From positions 248,001 to 312,000 of the forward strand of contig NZ_RPFJ01000002.1 in NCBI RefSeq assembly GCF_003813905.1: DNA of 64,000 nucleotides. Direction: 5' to 3'. The notes below the pieces were generated by a model. The model was not told the DNA's origin. It saw nothing but the letters and a program-made list of their open reading frames with translations, and ran no database searches. Positions within the stretch are counted from its first letter, which is position 1. The number at the start of each line of letters is the position of its first letter. Shown here piece after piece: positions 44,740 to 53,305 of the stretch. Both the position numbers and the translations under genes were made by a program. The stretch comes from Aureibaculum marinum. GTDB taxonomy: Bacteria; Bacteroidota; Bacteroidia; Flavobacteriales; Flavobacteriaceae.

Positions 44740-47161
44740 TTTTCTTCTTTTTATCAATAAAAAACCAACCTATAGGAATAAGCAATAACAATGCATAAGA
44801 AATCAAAGTAACGGTATTTCCTTTTTTAACAACAGTTGGTTCAAACTTAAAAATAATTTCATGTTTTCCAGAAGGGACTACCATAGCTCTCAAGACATAA
44901 TTGACTCTAAAATAGGGCGATAATTTTCCATCAATGTAAGCATTCCAGCCCTCTTTATAGTACATATCAGAAAAGACTACCAGTTGCTCTATATTAGTTT
45001 CACTTTCGTATTTTAATTCATTAGGTTTATAAGAAGTTAAGGTTATCGTTGCTAAACTATCCTTTTTAAAAGAGGTTTCAGTTAACATTTCCTTAAATTC
45101 AGAATTTATAATGGCTTTTTCTTTTGTATTTATACTATCTAAAGCCTTAATCTCTTCATTAGCAGAGTTTACAAATTCAACTTCATTAACAAACCAAGCA
45201 TTTCCATTTGCCTCATCATTTTTCTGCAATCTCTTAATACGATTACTATCTTCAAAAATAATATATTTAGTATTTAACATATTTAATACTTGTACATTAT
45301 TTTTTGCAATTTGATATTCAAATAATTCTTGATAGCGTCTCGGTTTTGCTGCATGGTACCCACCAATAGAATTATGAAAATACGATGTACTCCCATCATT
45401 CATCGGATTAACAGTATAATTGGCTACTCGATAATACGATTTATCTTTCAATATTTCTTTATCAACATCAGTAGCTATAAATGGTATTTCTTGTTCCTTT
45501 TTTGAAACAAAATCATCCGCATTCACATACCTCATATCTACACCTATTAAATCAAATAAAATTAAAATGCTAAATGAAATAATTACTACATTTTTGCTTA
45601 TCTTTTCCTTTACAAACCCCCATAAAAGACCTGCAGAGATTAAAATCAAAACTAAAGAACGTAAACTATCATTAAAGAAAAGAGATTTTCTTTCAGATAC
45701 AATAGTATCCAGAAAACCAGGAAATTGTTTATCAATACCATCCATACTTGGATCTCTAAAACTTTCAAAAGTAAATAGACTTGTACCAAATAAGGTAAAG
45801 ATTAAAGTTATGCCTCCCACTCCATAGAGAGCATATTTTAAATATTTTTCTTTGAGTGTTGTATTATTTTCATCATTTAAAAATTTATTTAGAGTAATAA
45901 TAGCTAATAAAGGAACTGCCAATTCAGCAATAACCTGTATTGATGATACTGCTCTAAATTTATTATATAATGGCACGTAATCAATAAAAAAATTGGTTAA
46001 CACTGGAAAGTGTTTACCCCAACTTAACAATATCGAAAAAACAGTAGCTGCCAAAAGCCATTTTTTTAGTTTCCCTTTGACCAAAAATAAACCTAAAACA
46101 AATAAGAAAATTAATACTGCCCCAATATATGCAGGAGCTTCTACAATGGTTTGATCTCCCCAATATCCTGGAAAATTCTCTACAAATTCTCTAGCCCCTT
46201 TTCTTCCAAATTTATCTTTTAAAAACTCATACGTTTGGGTGTCTTTATCTAAATTTTCTCTATTTCCACCACCATAAAATCTAGGTATTAACAAGTTAAA
46301 GGTTTCTCCTAACCCGTAACTATACTCAGTTATATAGTCACGATCTAACCCAGAAGTTAAATTCTCTTTTTTAGTGCCATCAGGATTTATAGTTAACTCA
46401 CTCTGACTTCTAGTGCTATAAGCTGCATACTCTTTCGTTGCCATTAAACTTGTAGAATTAACCCCTAGAGCTAAAATACCTGCAGCTACCAATATGAAAA
46501 CACTTTTTACAAAATGAGGAATTGTTTTTTGCTTAAATGAATCAATTAAATACACAATACCTAGAATTAATATCATAAAAAGTAAATAGTATGTCATTTG
46601 TGGATGACTAGCGTTTACTTCAAAGGCCAATGCAATGGTTGACAATAAAAACCCTGCCAAGTATTTCTTTTTAAAAACCAACAAAAATCCAGCTAAAACC
46701 AAAGGCATGTATGCAATAGCATGAGCTTTTGCATTATGTCCAGCTCCAAAAATAATTATTAAATATGTTGAAAATCCAAAAGCAAGTGCTCCTAAAATTG
46801 CTAATTTCCATTCTACTTTTAACACGTACAGCAGCACAAAAAAACTTAAAAAGTATAAAAATAAATAATCTGCTGGTCTAGGTAAAAAACGTAATAATTG
46901 ATCTGCTTTCTTTATGTAATTATAAGGATAGTAAGCACTTACATTATAGGCTGGCATACCTCCAAACACTCTATTTGTCCAGTATGGTTCTTCATTATTT
47001 TGTTTCCTATAATCTACTATTTCTTTAGAGACTCCTTTAAATTGGGCTATATCACTTTGAAATATTCTTTTTCCTTCTAAAACAGGAGAAAAATAAGCCA
47101 ATGATGCAATAACAAATACTAAAATAGCAATGATAAAAGGAAGGTATTTATTATTATTCAT
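44717..47161 (-). CDS. YfhO-family integral membrane protein
   Basis: 814-residue polytopic membrane protein, YfhO/GT-C type. About a dozen transmembrane helices are visible (FIIAILVFVIASLAYFSPVL, LILGIVYLIDSF, VFILFLFVLGLFLVKG and others). The first loop has WTNRVFGGMPAYNVSAYYPYNY; a large extracytoplasmic domain (about 560-760) follows, then a last helix near the C terminus (LISYALLLLIPIGWFFI). Members have been linked to modification of lipoteichoic acid in Gram-positives; function in Bacteroidota is unproven. Transcribed ahead of the methyltransferase and glycosyltransferases. Confidence 0.88.
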   Translation of the reverse strand: MNNNKYLPFIIAILVFVIASLAYFSPVLEGKRIFQSDIAQFKGVSKEIVDYRKQNNEEPYWTNRVFGGMPAYNVSAYYPYNYIKKADQLLRFLPRPADYLFLYFLSFFVLLYVLKVEWKLAILGALAFGFSTYLIIIFGAGHNAKAHAIAYMPLVLAGFLLVFKKKYLAGFLLSTIALAFEVNASHPQMTYYLLFMILILGIVYLIDSFKQKTIPHFVKSVFILVAAGILALGVNSTSLMATKEYAAYSTRSQSELTINPDGTKKENLTSGLDRDYITEYSYGLGETFNLLIPRFYGGGNRENLDKDTQTYEFLKDKFGRKGAREFVENFPGYWGDQTIVEAPAYIGAVLIFLFVLGLFLVKGKLKKWLLAATVFSILLSWGKHFPVLTNFFIDYVPLYNKFRAVSSIQVIAELAVPLLAIITLNKFLNDENNTTLKEKYLKYALYGVGGITLIFTLFGTSLFTFESFRDPSMDGIDKQFPGFLDTIVSERKSLFFNDSLRSLVLILISAGLLWGFVKEKISKNVVIISFSILILFDLIGVDMRYVNADDFVSKKEQEIPFIATDVDKEILKDKSYYRVANYTVNPMNDGSTSYFHNSIGGYHAAKPRRYQELFEYQIAKNNVQVLNMLNTKYIIFEDSNRIKRLQKNDEANGNAWFVNEVEFVNSANEEIKALDSINTKEKAIINSEFKEMLTETSFKKDSLATITLTSYKPNELKYESETNIEQLVVFSDMYYKEGWNAYIDGKLSPYFRVNYVLRAMVVPSGKHEIIFKFEPTVVKKGNTVTLISYALLLLIPIGWFFIDKKKKNVQSTTK

Positions 47162-47310
47162 TATTTGGATAGTTTTATTAGTTATGCTTTTACTATTAAT
47201 TTAGAATACTTTTATAGAAAGTTACCATTAAGAAAACGACTCGTCTCTTTACGTTAAAATCACTTAACAGCTAAAATTATTTGATACAAACAAGTATAAG
47301 AGTACAAATT

Positions 47311-47568
47311 TTACTCAACCTCTTCATAATCAACATATTCACCTACATCATTATTACTTTTTGAATGCGTATTAGGGGCTTTATCTATAATTGTTTCACC
47401 TTCTTTAACATTTTGATTTTGGGAGGTTGTTCTTCCTTGTTGTTCATTAAATTTTTTCTCAACATTTTGCATCATTTTCTTCATAAAAATAGGAAAAATG
47501 TATCTTCCTATAATTTTTAAAGCATAATATATAGCCAAAATAATAAGTAATGTTCTTATAAAATTCAT
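47311..47568 (-). CDS. DUF4834 small membrane protein
   Basis: About 85 residues from the ATG at 47568 (MNFIRTLLIILAIYYALKIIGRYIFP), one N-terminal membrane segment and a charged C-terminal tail (NVEKKFNEQQGR ... DYEEVE) rich in Q, N and E. This is the typical DUF4834 layout in Flavobacteriaceae, where it lies near the yfhO gene. Function is unknown; the location suggests an envelope role. A start 18 bases upstream (MQEAG) is less likely. It is divergent from the next, porin-like, gene. Confidence 0.82.
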   Translation of the reverse strand: MNFIRTLLIILAIYYALKIIGRYIFPIFMKKMMQNVEKKFNEQQGRTTSQNQNVKEGETIIDKAPNTHSKSNNDVGEYVDYEEVE

Positions 47569-47702
47569 AATACCAGCTTCTTGCATAAAATAAAATCTAA
47601 AAATAAAGATTTTTAAAATTAGTTTTCAAAAATAACAATTTGAATGCAACAAATACGTTAAGTAATACATAAATTGATTATTATTTGCCTTAATACTTTC
47701 GC

Positions 47703-48860
47703 ATGAGAAAATTCACTTTGCTTTTATTTTTAAGTTTTTGCTTTCAAATAGGTTTTGCCCAATATACCGAAGTTATTAACTCAAAGCGTCCAGGTTTTTC
47801 TGATAGCCCGTATAGTGTTGGCACAGGAGTCTACCAAGTTGAAGCTGGGTTATTTTATAAAGATATAGGAAACTATTTATACTATAACAAAGCTACTGAA
47901 GAAAACATCAATTACAATAGTGAAACTTATGGCACAAATTTCTTCTTTAGAACAGGTCAATTTTTTGAAAGGTTAGAAATTAATCTAGATTTATCTCTTG
48001 TAAATGAAAATAGAAATTATACACGACCAACAGTATATAGTGAATCTGCTTTAGGATTAAGTAAACTAACAATCGGAGCCAAGTATTTATTATACTCTCC
48101 AACATATACCGACAAATCTAAAGAAATACGTAGTTGGAAAAAAAGAAATAGCTACGATTGGAAAAGGTTGATACCTGCTGTTGGTATTTACGCCGGACTT
48201 AACACCAATTTTTTAACTGATTTACATAAAAATCCTGATGGAATAAGTCCACGGTTTGCTCTTTTTACACAAAATGATTTATCAAATAAATTTGTTTTGC
48301 TAACAAATTTTATAATGGATAAATCATTTACAGATCAAGCAGAAAATTCATATATAATTACAGCAACATATGCTTTGACAGAAAAAGTATCAGTATTTGC
48401 AGAAAATCAAGGTTTTTTAAGAAAAAACGTTCCTAATGATTTTCAGTATGGGATTGGAAGTGCTTATTTGCTTAATAAGAACACTCAAGTAGATGTTGCT
48501 TTTCGTTATATAAAGGACGAACGTGGAGATGATACCTATTTTTTTGGAGCTGGCCTAGCTTGGAGATTAGACAAACATGTAGATAAATATAATTCTGTAG
48601 ATTCTGAAGGTAATGTAACAGAATCAAATAATGAAGGGGGATTCTTTTCCAAAATATTCTCTAAAAAAGAGAAAAAACAACGAAAAGTTAAAACTGTTAA
48701 AGCAAAAAAGAAAAAAGTAAAAAAATTAAAACCTAAGAAAACAAAAGCTCAAAAAAGGCTAGAAAAAGAGGCTAAGAAAAAAGCAAAAGAAGAGAAGAAA
48801 CAAAAGAAAAAAGAATCAAAGGATTATAATAAAAACTATGACCCAAATAATAGCAATTAA
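47703..48860 (+). CDS. Transporter-like outer-membrane protein (Phenol_MetA_deg type) with lysine-rich tail
   Basis: 385-residue exported protein; signal peptide ends near residue 20 (SFCFQIGFA). The first 270 residues look like a beta-barrel: SKRPGFSDSPYSVGTGVYQVEAGLFY, RTGQFFERLEINLDLSLVNENR, YSESALGLSKLTIGAKYLLYS, GTYAGLNTNFL-like and VDVAFRYIKDERGDDTYFFGAGLAW, as in the MetA-pathway phenol-degradation barrel family. The final 90 residues are unusual: a long, strongly basic Lys-rich tail (KKEKKQRKVKTVKAKKKK onward) of low complexity. What crosses the barrel is unknown. Confidence 0.75.
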   Translation: MRKFTLLLFLSFCFQIGFAQYTEVINSKRPGFSDSPYSVGTGVYQVEAGLFYKDIGNYLYYNKATEENINYNSETYGTNFFFRTGQFFERLEINLDLSLVNENRNYTRPTVYSESALGLSKLTIGAKYLLYSPTYTDKSKEIRSWKKRNSYDWKRLIPAVGIYAGLNTNFLTDLHKNPDGISPRFALFTQNDLSNKFVLLTNFIMDKSFTDQAENSYIITATYALTEKVSVFAENQGFLRKNVPNDFQYGIGSAYLLNKNTQVDVAFRYIKDERGDDTYFFGAGLAWRLDKHVDKYNSVDSEGNVTESNNEGGFFSKIFSKKEKKQRKVKTVKAKKKKVKKLKPKKTKAQKRLEKEAKKKAKEEKKQKKKESKDYNKNYDPNNSN

Positions 48861-48910
48861 TCTATTTCTTTTTTTGTAGTTTTGGTATCATTAAAATTTA
48901 CTACTAATAG

Positions 48911-50038
48911 ATGATAACCATTAAAGAAATTACTTCAAAAAGTGATTTAAAAAAATTTGTTAAGTTTCCTTTTTCACTTTTTAAAGGCAACCCATATTGG
49001 ATTCCTCCTATTATAAAAGAAGAACTAGAAGGTTTTGACAAAGATAAAAACCCTGCTTTTGACAACGCTGAGGTCCATTTCTTTTTAGCTTATAAAAACA
49101 ATAAAATAGTAGGTAGAGTTGCTGCGATTATTAATTTTATTGAAATTAATAAACAAGGGATAAAAAAAATGAGATTTGGCTGGTTTGATATTATTGATGA
49201 TATCGAAGTAACAAAAGCATTATTAGATAAGGTTAACGAGATTGGTAAACAACATAACTTAGAATATATTGAAGGCCCTGTTGGTTTTTCAAATTTAGAT
49301 AAAGTTGGTGTTTTAAGTGAAGGGTTTGATCAAATAGGTAATATGATAACTTGGTATAGTCACCCTTATTACATCAAACATTTAGAGCAGTTAGGATACG
49401 TAAAAGAAAAAGAATTTATTGAAAGTATTTTCTCTTTTAACAATGTAAAAAATCCAGATGTATTTCAAAAAGCACAAGCATTAATTAAACGTAGATACAA
49501 CTTAAAATCCTTAACATTTAAAAAAACAAAAGAGTTAATGCCGTATGTAGATGAAATGTTTGATTTATTTAACATTACCTACGAAAAATTACCAACTTTT
49601 GTACCAATAACTGAAAAACAAAAGGCATATTTCAAAAAAAAATATATCAGTTTTATAAACCCAGAATACATCAAATTTGTTACTGACAAAGATGATAAGG
49701 TAATTGCTTTCTCTATTGTAATGCCTAGTTTTGCAAAGGCACTTCAAAAAGCAAAAGGCAAGTTATTTCCTTTTGGATTATTTCACCTTTTAAATGCACG
49801 AAAAAATGGTAAAGAAGTACTTTTTTACCTAATTGGAATTCGTCCTGATTATCAAAACAAAGGAGTGACTGCCATTATTTTTGACGAATACTACAAAACT
49901 TTTAAAGAAAAAGGTATAGAAAATTGTATCAGATCATCTGAGTTAGAAGAAAACCATGCCATCCATCAGTTATGGAAAAACTTTGATCCCATAATTCATA
50001 AAAAGAGAAGAACATATAGAAAAGATATAAGCTATTAA
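48911..50038 (+). CDS. GNAT-type acetyltransferase-like protein
   Basis: 375 residues. The N terminus (MITIKEITSKSDLKKFVKFPFSLFKGNPYWIPPIIKEE) is a family signature of large YghO-like proteins. VHFFLAYKNNKIVGRVAAIINFIEI is a GNAT-like strand pair, and later FYLIGIRPDYQNKGVTAIIFDEYYKTF shows the acetyl-CoA-binding region with the QNKGV pyrophosphate loop. It ends NCIRSSELEENHAIHQLWKNF. Substrate is unknown. It is a single-gene unit between the porin-like protein and rsmE, sharing no evident pathway with either. Confident as a GNAT fold, not for function. Confidence 0.78.
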   Translation: MITIKEITSKSDLKKFVKFPFSLFKGNPYWIPPIIKEELEGFDKDKNPAFDNAEVHFFLAYKNNKIVGRVAAIINFIEINKQGIKKMRFGWFDIIDDIEVTKALLDKVNEIGKQHNLEYIEGPVGFSNLDKVGVLSEGFDQIGNMITWYSHPYYIKHLEQLGYVKEKEFIESIFSFNNVKNPDVFQKAQALIKRRYNLKSLTFKKTKELMPYVDEMFDLFNITYEKLPTFVPITEKQKAYFKKKYISFINPEYIKFVTDKDDKVIAFSIVMPSFAKALQKAKGKLFPFGLFHLLNARKNGKEVLFYLIGIRPDYQNKGVTAIIFDEYYKTFKEKGIENCIRSSELEENHAIHQLWKNFDPIIHKKRRTYRKDISY

Positions 50039-50117
50039 GAATACTTGATATATTAAAAATTTAAACTCAATTAAAAAATTGTAACTTCTTGTATCTCTTA
50101 CTTTGAACCGATAAAAA

Positions 50118-50825
50118 ATGCAACTTTTTTACACTCCAGACATAACAACAACTTCTGATTCATTTTCTTTTGATAAAGCAGAAAGTAGACATATTGTAAA
50201 AGTACTTCGTAAGAAATTAGGTGATCCACTTTATATTACTAATGGAAAAGGCCATTTGTTTACTTCTGAAATTACAGTAAGCAGTGATAAAAATTGTTCA
50301 GTAAAAATAATAGAAGTTAAAACAAAAGAAAAACCTTGGAAATACAATTTACATATTGCCTTGGCTCCAACAAAAAATATAGATAGATTTGAGTGGTTTT
50401 TAGAAAAAGCTACAGAAATAGGTATTGATGAAATTACCCCAATACTTTGTGACCATTCTGAAAGAAAAATAATTAAAACAGATCGTTTAAAAAGAATTTT
50501 AGAGTCTGCTATGAAACAGTCTCTAAAATATCAACTGCCTAAATTAAATGCATTAACTCCATTTTCTGAATTTATTGATACTACAACAAATAGTAATTTA
50601 TTTATTGCACATTGTGAAAACACTCAGAAAAAAAATCTAAAAGAAGCTTTGGAACCCAATAAAAATGCAACAATTTTAATTGGTCCGGAAGGTGATTTTT
50701 CAACTGAAGAAATTAAAAAGGCATTAAATAAAGGCTATCAGCCAATCTCATTAGGAGAATCTAGGTTACGAACCGAAACCGCCGGTGTTGTTGCCGTAAA
50801 CGCAGTATCTTTTATTAATCAATAA
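50118..50825 (+). CDS. rsmE: 16S rRNA m3U1498 methyltransferase
   Basis: SPOUT methyltransferase of 235 residues that methylates U1498 of 16S rRNA. The N-terminal PUA-like domain is followed by the knotted SAM-binding domain: KATEIGIDEITPILCDHSERK, ILIGPEGDFSTEEIKKAL and LGESRLRTETAGVVAVNAVS, which form the trefoil knot. AMKQSLKYQLPKLN carries the usual QS motif. Length is standard. TTACTTTG upstream resembles a -7 element. A strong hairpin terminator follows the stop. Confidence 0.95.
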   Translation: MQLFYTPDITTTSDSFSFDKAESRHIVKVLRKKLGDPLYITNGKGHLFTSEITVSSDKNCSVKIIEVKTKEKPWKYNLHIALAPTKNIDRFEWFLEKATEIGIDEITPILCDHSERKIIKTDRLKRILESAMKQSLKYQLPKLNALTPFSEFIDTTTNSNLFIAHCENTQKKNLKEALEPNKNATILIGPEGDFSTEEIKKALNKGYQPISLGESRLRTETAGVVAVNAVSFINQ

Positions 50826-50830
50826 AAAAA

Positions 50831-50851
50831 GCATCATAATAATTATGATGC
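50831..50851. terminator. Bidirectional terminator
   Basis: GCATCATA (50831-50838) pairs with TATGATGC (50844-50851), flanked by A and T runs, right after rsmE and before the convergent YceI gene. Confidence 0.85.
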
Positions 50852-50920
50852 TTTTTTTATTTTAAACAATTAGTTGTACTCGTAATCAAAAGTTTTTAAA
50901 GCTCAATTACAACTATTGTT

Positions 50921-51574
50921 TTATGCTTTTGTTGCTTTTACTTCAACTTGCAATTCAATATTGTCGTCAATTAATTTATCTTTTGCTAAATCTGCAAATT
51001 TTCCAGATTTATATTTGATATCCCATTCTGTTCTATCAATTGTAAAAGGTTCACTTTTTAAAGTAACACTATCTCCGTCAATAGATACAGTAGCTGGAAA
51101 TTGAATGTTTTTCTTAATACCTTTTACCGTTAAGTTACCACTAATCATATTTTTTCCATCTTTTTCTACAACTTCTGTAATGGTAAATGCACTACTTCCA
51201 TAGTTTTCAACATCAAAGAAGTCTCCACTTTTTAAATGTGACAATAATTTTGCATTATTATCAGCATCTTCAATATCTAACACAACAATACTATTCATAT
51301 CAATAATAAAATTACCTCCTACTAATTTTCCGTCTTCTACAGAAAAATTACCTTCTGAAATTTTTATAGTACCATCATGTGTACCTGTTAACTTACTTCC
51401 TTTCCATATTAATTTCGAATCATCAACATTAGCAGAATAATTAACGGCCTCTTTTGTAGTTTCAGTTACTTCTTGAGCTTCAGAAGCTTCAGTTTTATTT
51501 TTTGCATCTTTACATGACACCATCGCTAATCCTATAAAAAGAATGGCAGCGACCTTAAAAATTTGATTTTTCAT
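50921..51574 (-). CDS. YceI-family lipoprotein
   Basis: 217-residue lipoprotein. The signal segment ILFIGLAMVSC gives the lipobox cysteine near residue 21, followed by a Glu/Thr-rich linker. The YceI/lipocalin-like barrel covers most of the rest: VNYSANVDDSKLIWKGSKLTGTHDGTIKISEG, VIDMNSIVVLDI-like stretch, LLSHLKSGDFFDVENYGSSAFTITEV and KSEPFTIDRTEWDIKYKSGKFADLAKDKLIDDNIEL. Such proteins bind isoprenoid or amphiphilic molecules. A -7 element (TAATTTTG, 51601-51608) precedes it. Divergent from the DUF4159 gene, with a conspicuous repeat between. Confidence 0.93.
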   Translation of the reverse strand: MKNQIFKVAAILFIGLAMVSCKDAKNKTEASEAQEVTETTKEAVNYSANVDDSKLIWKGSKLTGTHDGTIKISEGNFSVEDGKLVGGNFIIDMNSIVVLDIEDADNNAKLLSHLKSGDFFDVENYGSSAFTITEVVEKDGKNMISGNLTVKGIKKNIQFPATVSIDGDSVTLKSEPFTIDRTEWDIKYKSGKFADLAKDKLIDDNIELQVEVKATKA

Positions 51575-51600
51575 ATTATTTTAGTTTAAATTTAGAGATG

Positions 51601-51658
51601 CAAAATTAATAAAGAATACTTTACAATCTAAAATCTTATGTTAACGTATTGTTAACGT
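51601..51658 (-). promoter_or_regulatory. YceI promoter with GTTAACGT repeat
   Basis: TAATTTTG on the minus strand (51601-51608) fully matches the -7 consensus. Further upstream, GTTAACGT occurs twice (51640-51647, 51651-51658), an 11-base period containing GTTAAC palindromes. The repeat is a candidate operator, acting on either divergent gene. Confidence 0.45.
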
Positions 51659-51745
51659 CTAGTATTTTATAAAGGATAGTATCAAGAATTATGCGAATTT
51701 AAACAGCATTATAATTTAATTTTATAGATTTGTAAGTAACCTATT

Positions 51746-52387
51746 ATGCTTTATATGCTAAGATTATTGATAGTACTTTTCTTTTTTGGCTCAATACAAG
51801 CCCAAGAAGTTGCCATTTTAAAATATAAAGGTGGAGGCGATTGGTATGCTAATCCAACTGCTTTACCTAATTTGATTCAGTTTTGTAATGTTAATATTAA
51901 AACAACCATAGCAGAAAAACCTAAAACTGTAGAAACTAACAGTTCAGATATTTTCAACTATCCTATCCTTTTTATGACAGGGCATGGTAATGTTTTTTTT
52001 GATAATAGTGATATTGAAAACTTAAGAAAATACCTTTTTGCCGGTGGATTCATACACATTTCAGATAATTATGGATTAGATAAATACATAAGAGCTGCAT
52101 TAAAAAAGTTACTTCCTGAATCTGAACTAGAAGAAATTCCATATACCCATCCTATTTATCATCAAACTTTTGATTTTGAAAAAATACCAAAAATTCACGA
52201 ACATGATGGTAAACCTCCACAGGGATTTGGAATATTTTTAGAAGGACGTTTAGTAATTTTTTATGACTACGAAAGTGATTTGAGTGATGGCTGGGAAGAT
52301 GAAGCTGTTCACAACAACCCTGCACCAGTAAGAGAAAAAGCTTTAAAAATGGGTGCAAATATTATAGAATATGTTTTTAAGAATTAG
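51746..52387 (+). CDS. Exported DUF4159 protein
   Basis: 213-residue exported protein; a signal peptide (LRLLIVLFFFGSIQAQ) precedes the DUF4159 domain. Visible family stretches are VAILKYKGGGDWYANPTALPNLIQFCN, YPILFMTGHGNVFFDNSDIENLRKYLFAGGFIHISDNYGLD, and LEGRLVIFYDYESDLSDGWEDE. The fold resembles a glutamine-amidotransferase-like Rossmann domain, but the function is unknown. A second ATG 9 bases in is also possible. The gene overlaps the following BASS transporter gene by 17 bases, so the two are likely coupled. Confidence 0.85.
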   Translation: MLYMLRLLIVLFFFGSIQAQEVAILKYKGGGDWYANPTALPNLIQFCNVNIKTTIAEKPKTVETNSSDIFNYPILFMTGHGNVFFDNSDIENLRKYLFAGGFIHISDNYGLDKYIRAALKKLLPESELEEIPYTHPIYHQTFDFEKIPKIHEHDGKPPQGFGIFLEGRLVIFYDYESDLSDGWEDEAVHNNPAPVREKALKMGANIIEYVFKN

Positions 52388-53303
52388 TAGTGACATAGTT
52401 AACAAAGTGAAAATAAACTTTGATAGTGATGGTCTATGGTTACTAAATATTACCCTAGCCATTATTATGTACGGTGTGGCTTTAGGTATTACTAGCGACG
52501 ATTTTAAACGTTTATTTAAAAATCCGAAAATTGTGTTAGTAGGTATCTTTAGCCAATTTATTCTTTTTCCATTAATTACATATATTTTAGTTTCTATTAT
52601 AAATCCTACCCCAAGTATAGCGTTGGGCATGATTATGGTTGCAGCCTGCCCTGGTGGAAATATTTCTAATTTTATGACCCAATTGGCAGGTGGAAATGCC
52701 GCACTATCTGTTAGTTTAACAGCATTTGCAACATTAGTTGCTGTTATGATGACTCCAATAAACTTAGCTTTTTGGGGTAATTTATATGAACCCACTTCAC
52801 AAATTTTAAGAACAGTTGAATTAGATCCGTTTACTTTAGCAAAGCTTGTTACTTTAATTTTAGGCGTACCTTTAATTTTAGGGATGTTAACCAGAAAATA
52901 TTACAAAAATTTAGCCTATAAGGTTTCAAAAGTATTAAAACCCATTTCTGTAGTTATATTTTTAATCTTTATTGTTATTGCTTTTTCACAAAATCTTGAT
53001 GTTTTTTCTGAATATATTCATTTTGTATTGTTTATTGTAATTTTTCATAACATTACAGGCTACCTAGGTGGATTCTATTTTGCAAAGGCTATGCGTTTGA
53101 GTTATTTTGACCAAAAAACTTTAGCTATTGAAACAGGTATTCAAAATTCTGGATTAGGATTATTATTATACTTTAATTTCTTTGGGGATTTAGGCTTAGG
53201 TGGCATGGCTCTTTGCATTGCTTTTTGGGGCATCTGGGATATAGCTTCAGGTTTAGGATTAGCTTATTATTGGTCTTTAAAAACAACTAAAATCACAACT
53301 TAA
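52371..53303 (+). CDS. Bile acid:sodium symporter (BASS) family transporter
   Basis: 310-residue polytopic membrane protein of the BASS family, Na+-coupled uptake of organic anions. Nine or ten transmembrane segments are visible: ITLAIIMYGVALGIT, IVLVGIFSQFILFPLITYILV, ALGMIMVAACPGGNISNFMTQLAGGNAALSVSLTAFATL (carrying the conserved ACPGGNxSN sodium site) and AIETGIQNSGLGLLLYFNFF with the second crossover E-x-x-x-Q-N motif. The substrate is not defined; bile acids are unlikely in a marine-type organism. The start overlaps the DUF4159 gene, and the acyltransferase follows after 2 bases. Confidence 0.92.
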   Translation: MFLRISSDIVNKVKINFDSDGLWLLNITLAIIMYGVALGITSDDFKRLFKNPKIVLVGIFSQFILFPLITYILVSIINPTPSIALGMIMVAACPGGNISNFMTQLAGGNAALSVSLTAFATLVAVMMTPINLAFWGNLYEPTSQILRTVELDPFTLAKLVTLILGVPLILGMLTRKYYKNLAYKVSKVLKPISVVIFLIFIVIAFSQNLDVFSEYIHFVLFIVIFHNITGYLGGFYFAKAMRLSYFDQKTLAIETGIQNSGLGLLLYFNFFGDLGLGGMALCIAFWGIWDIASGLGLAYYWSLKTTKITT

Positions 53304-53305
53304 TT

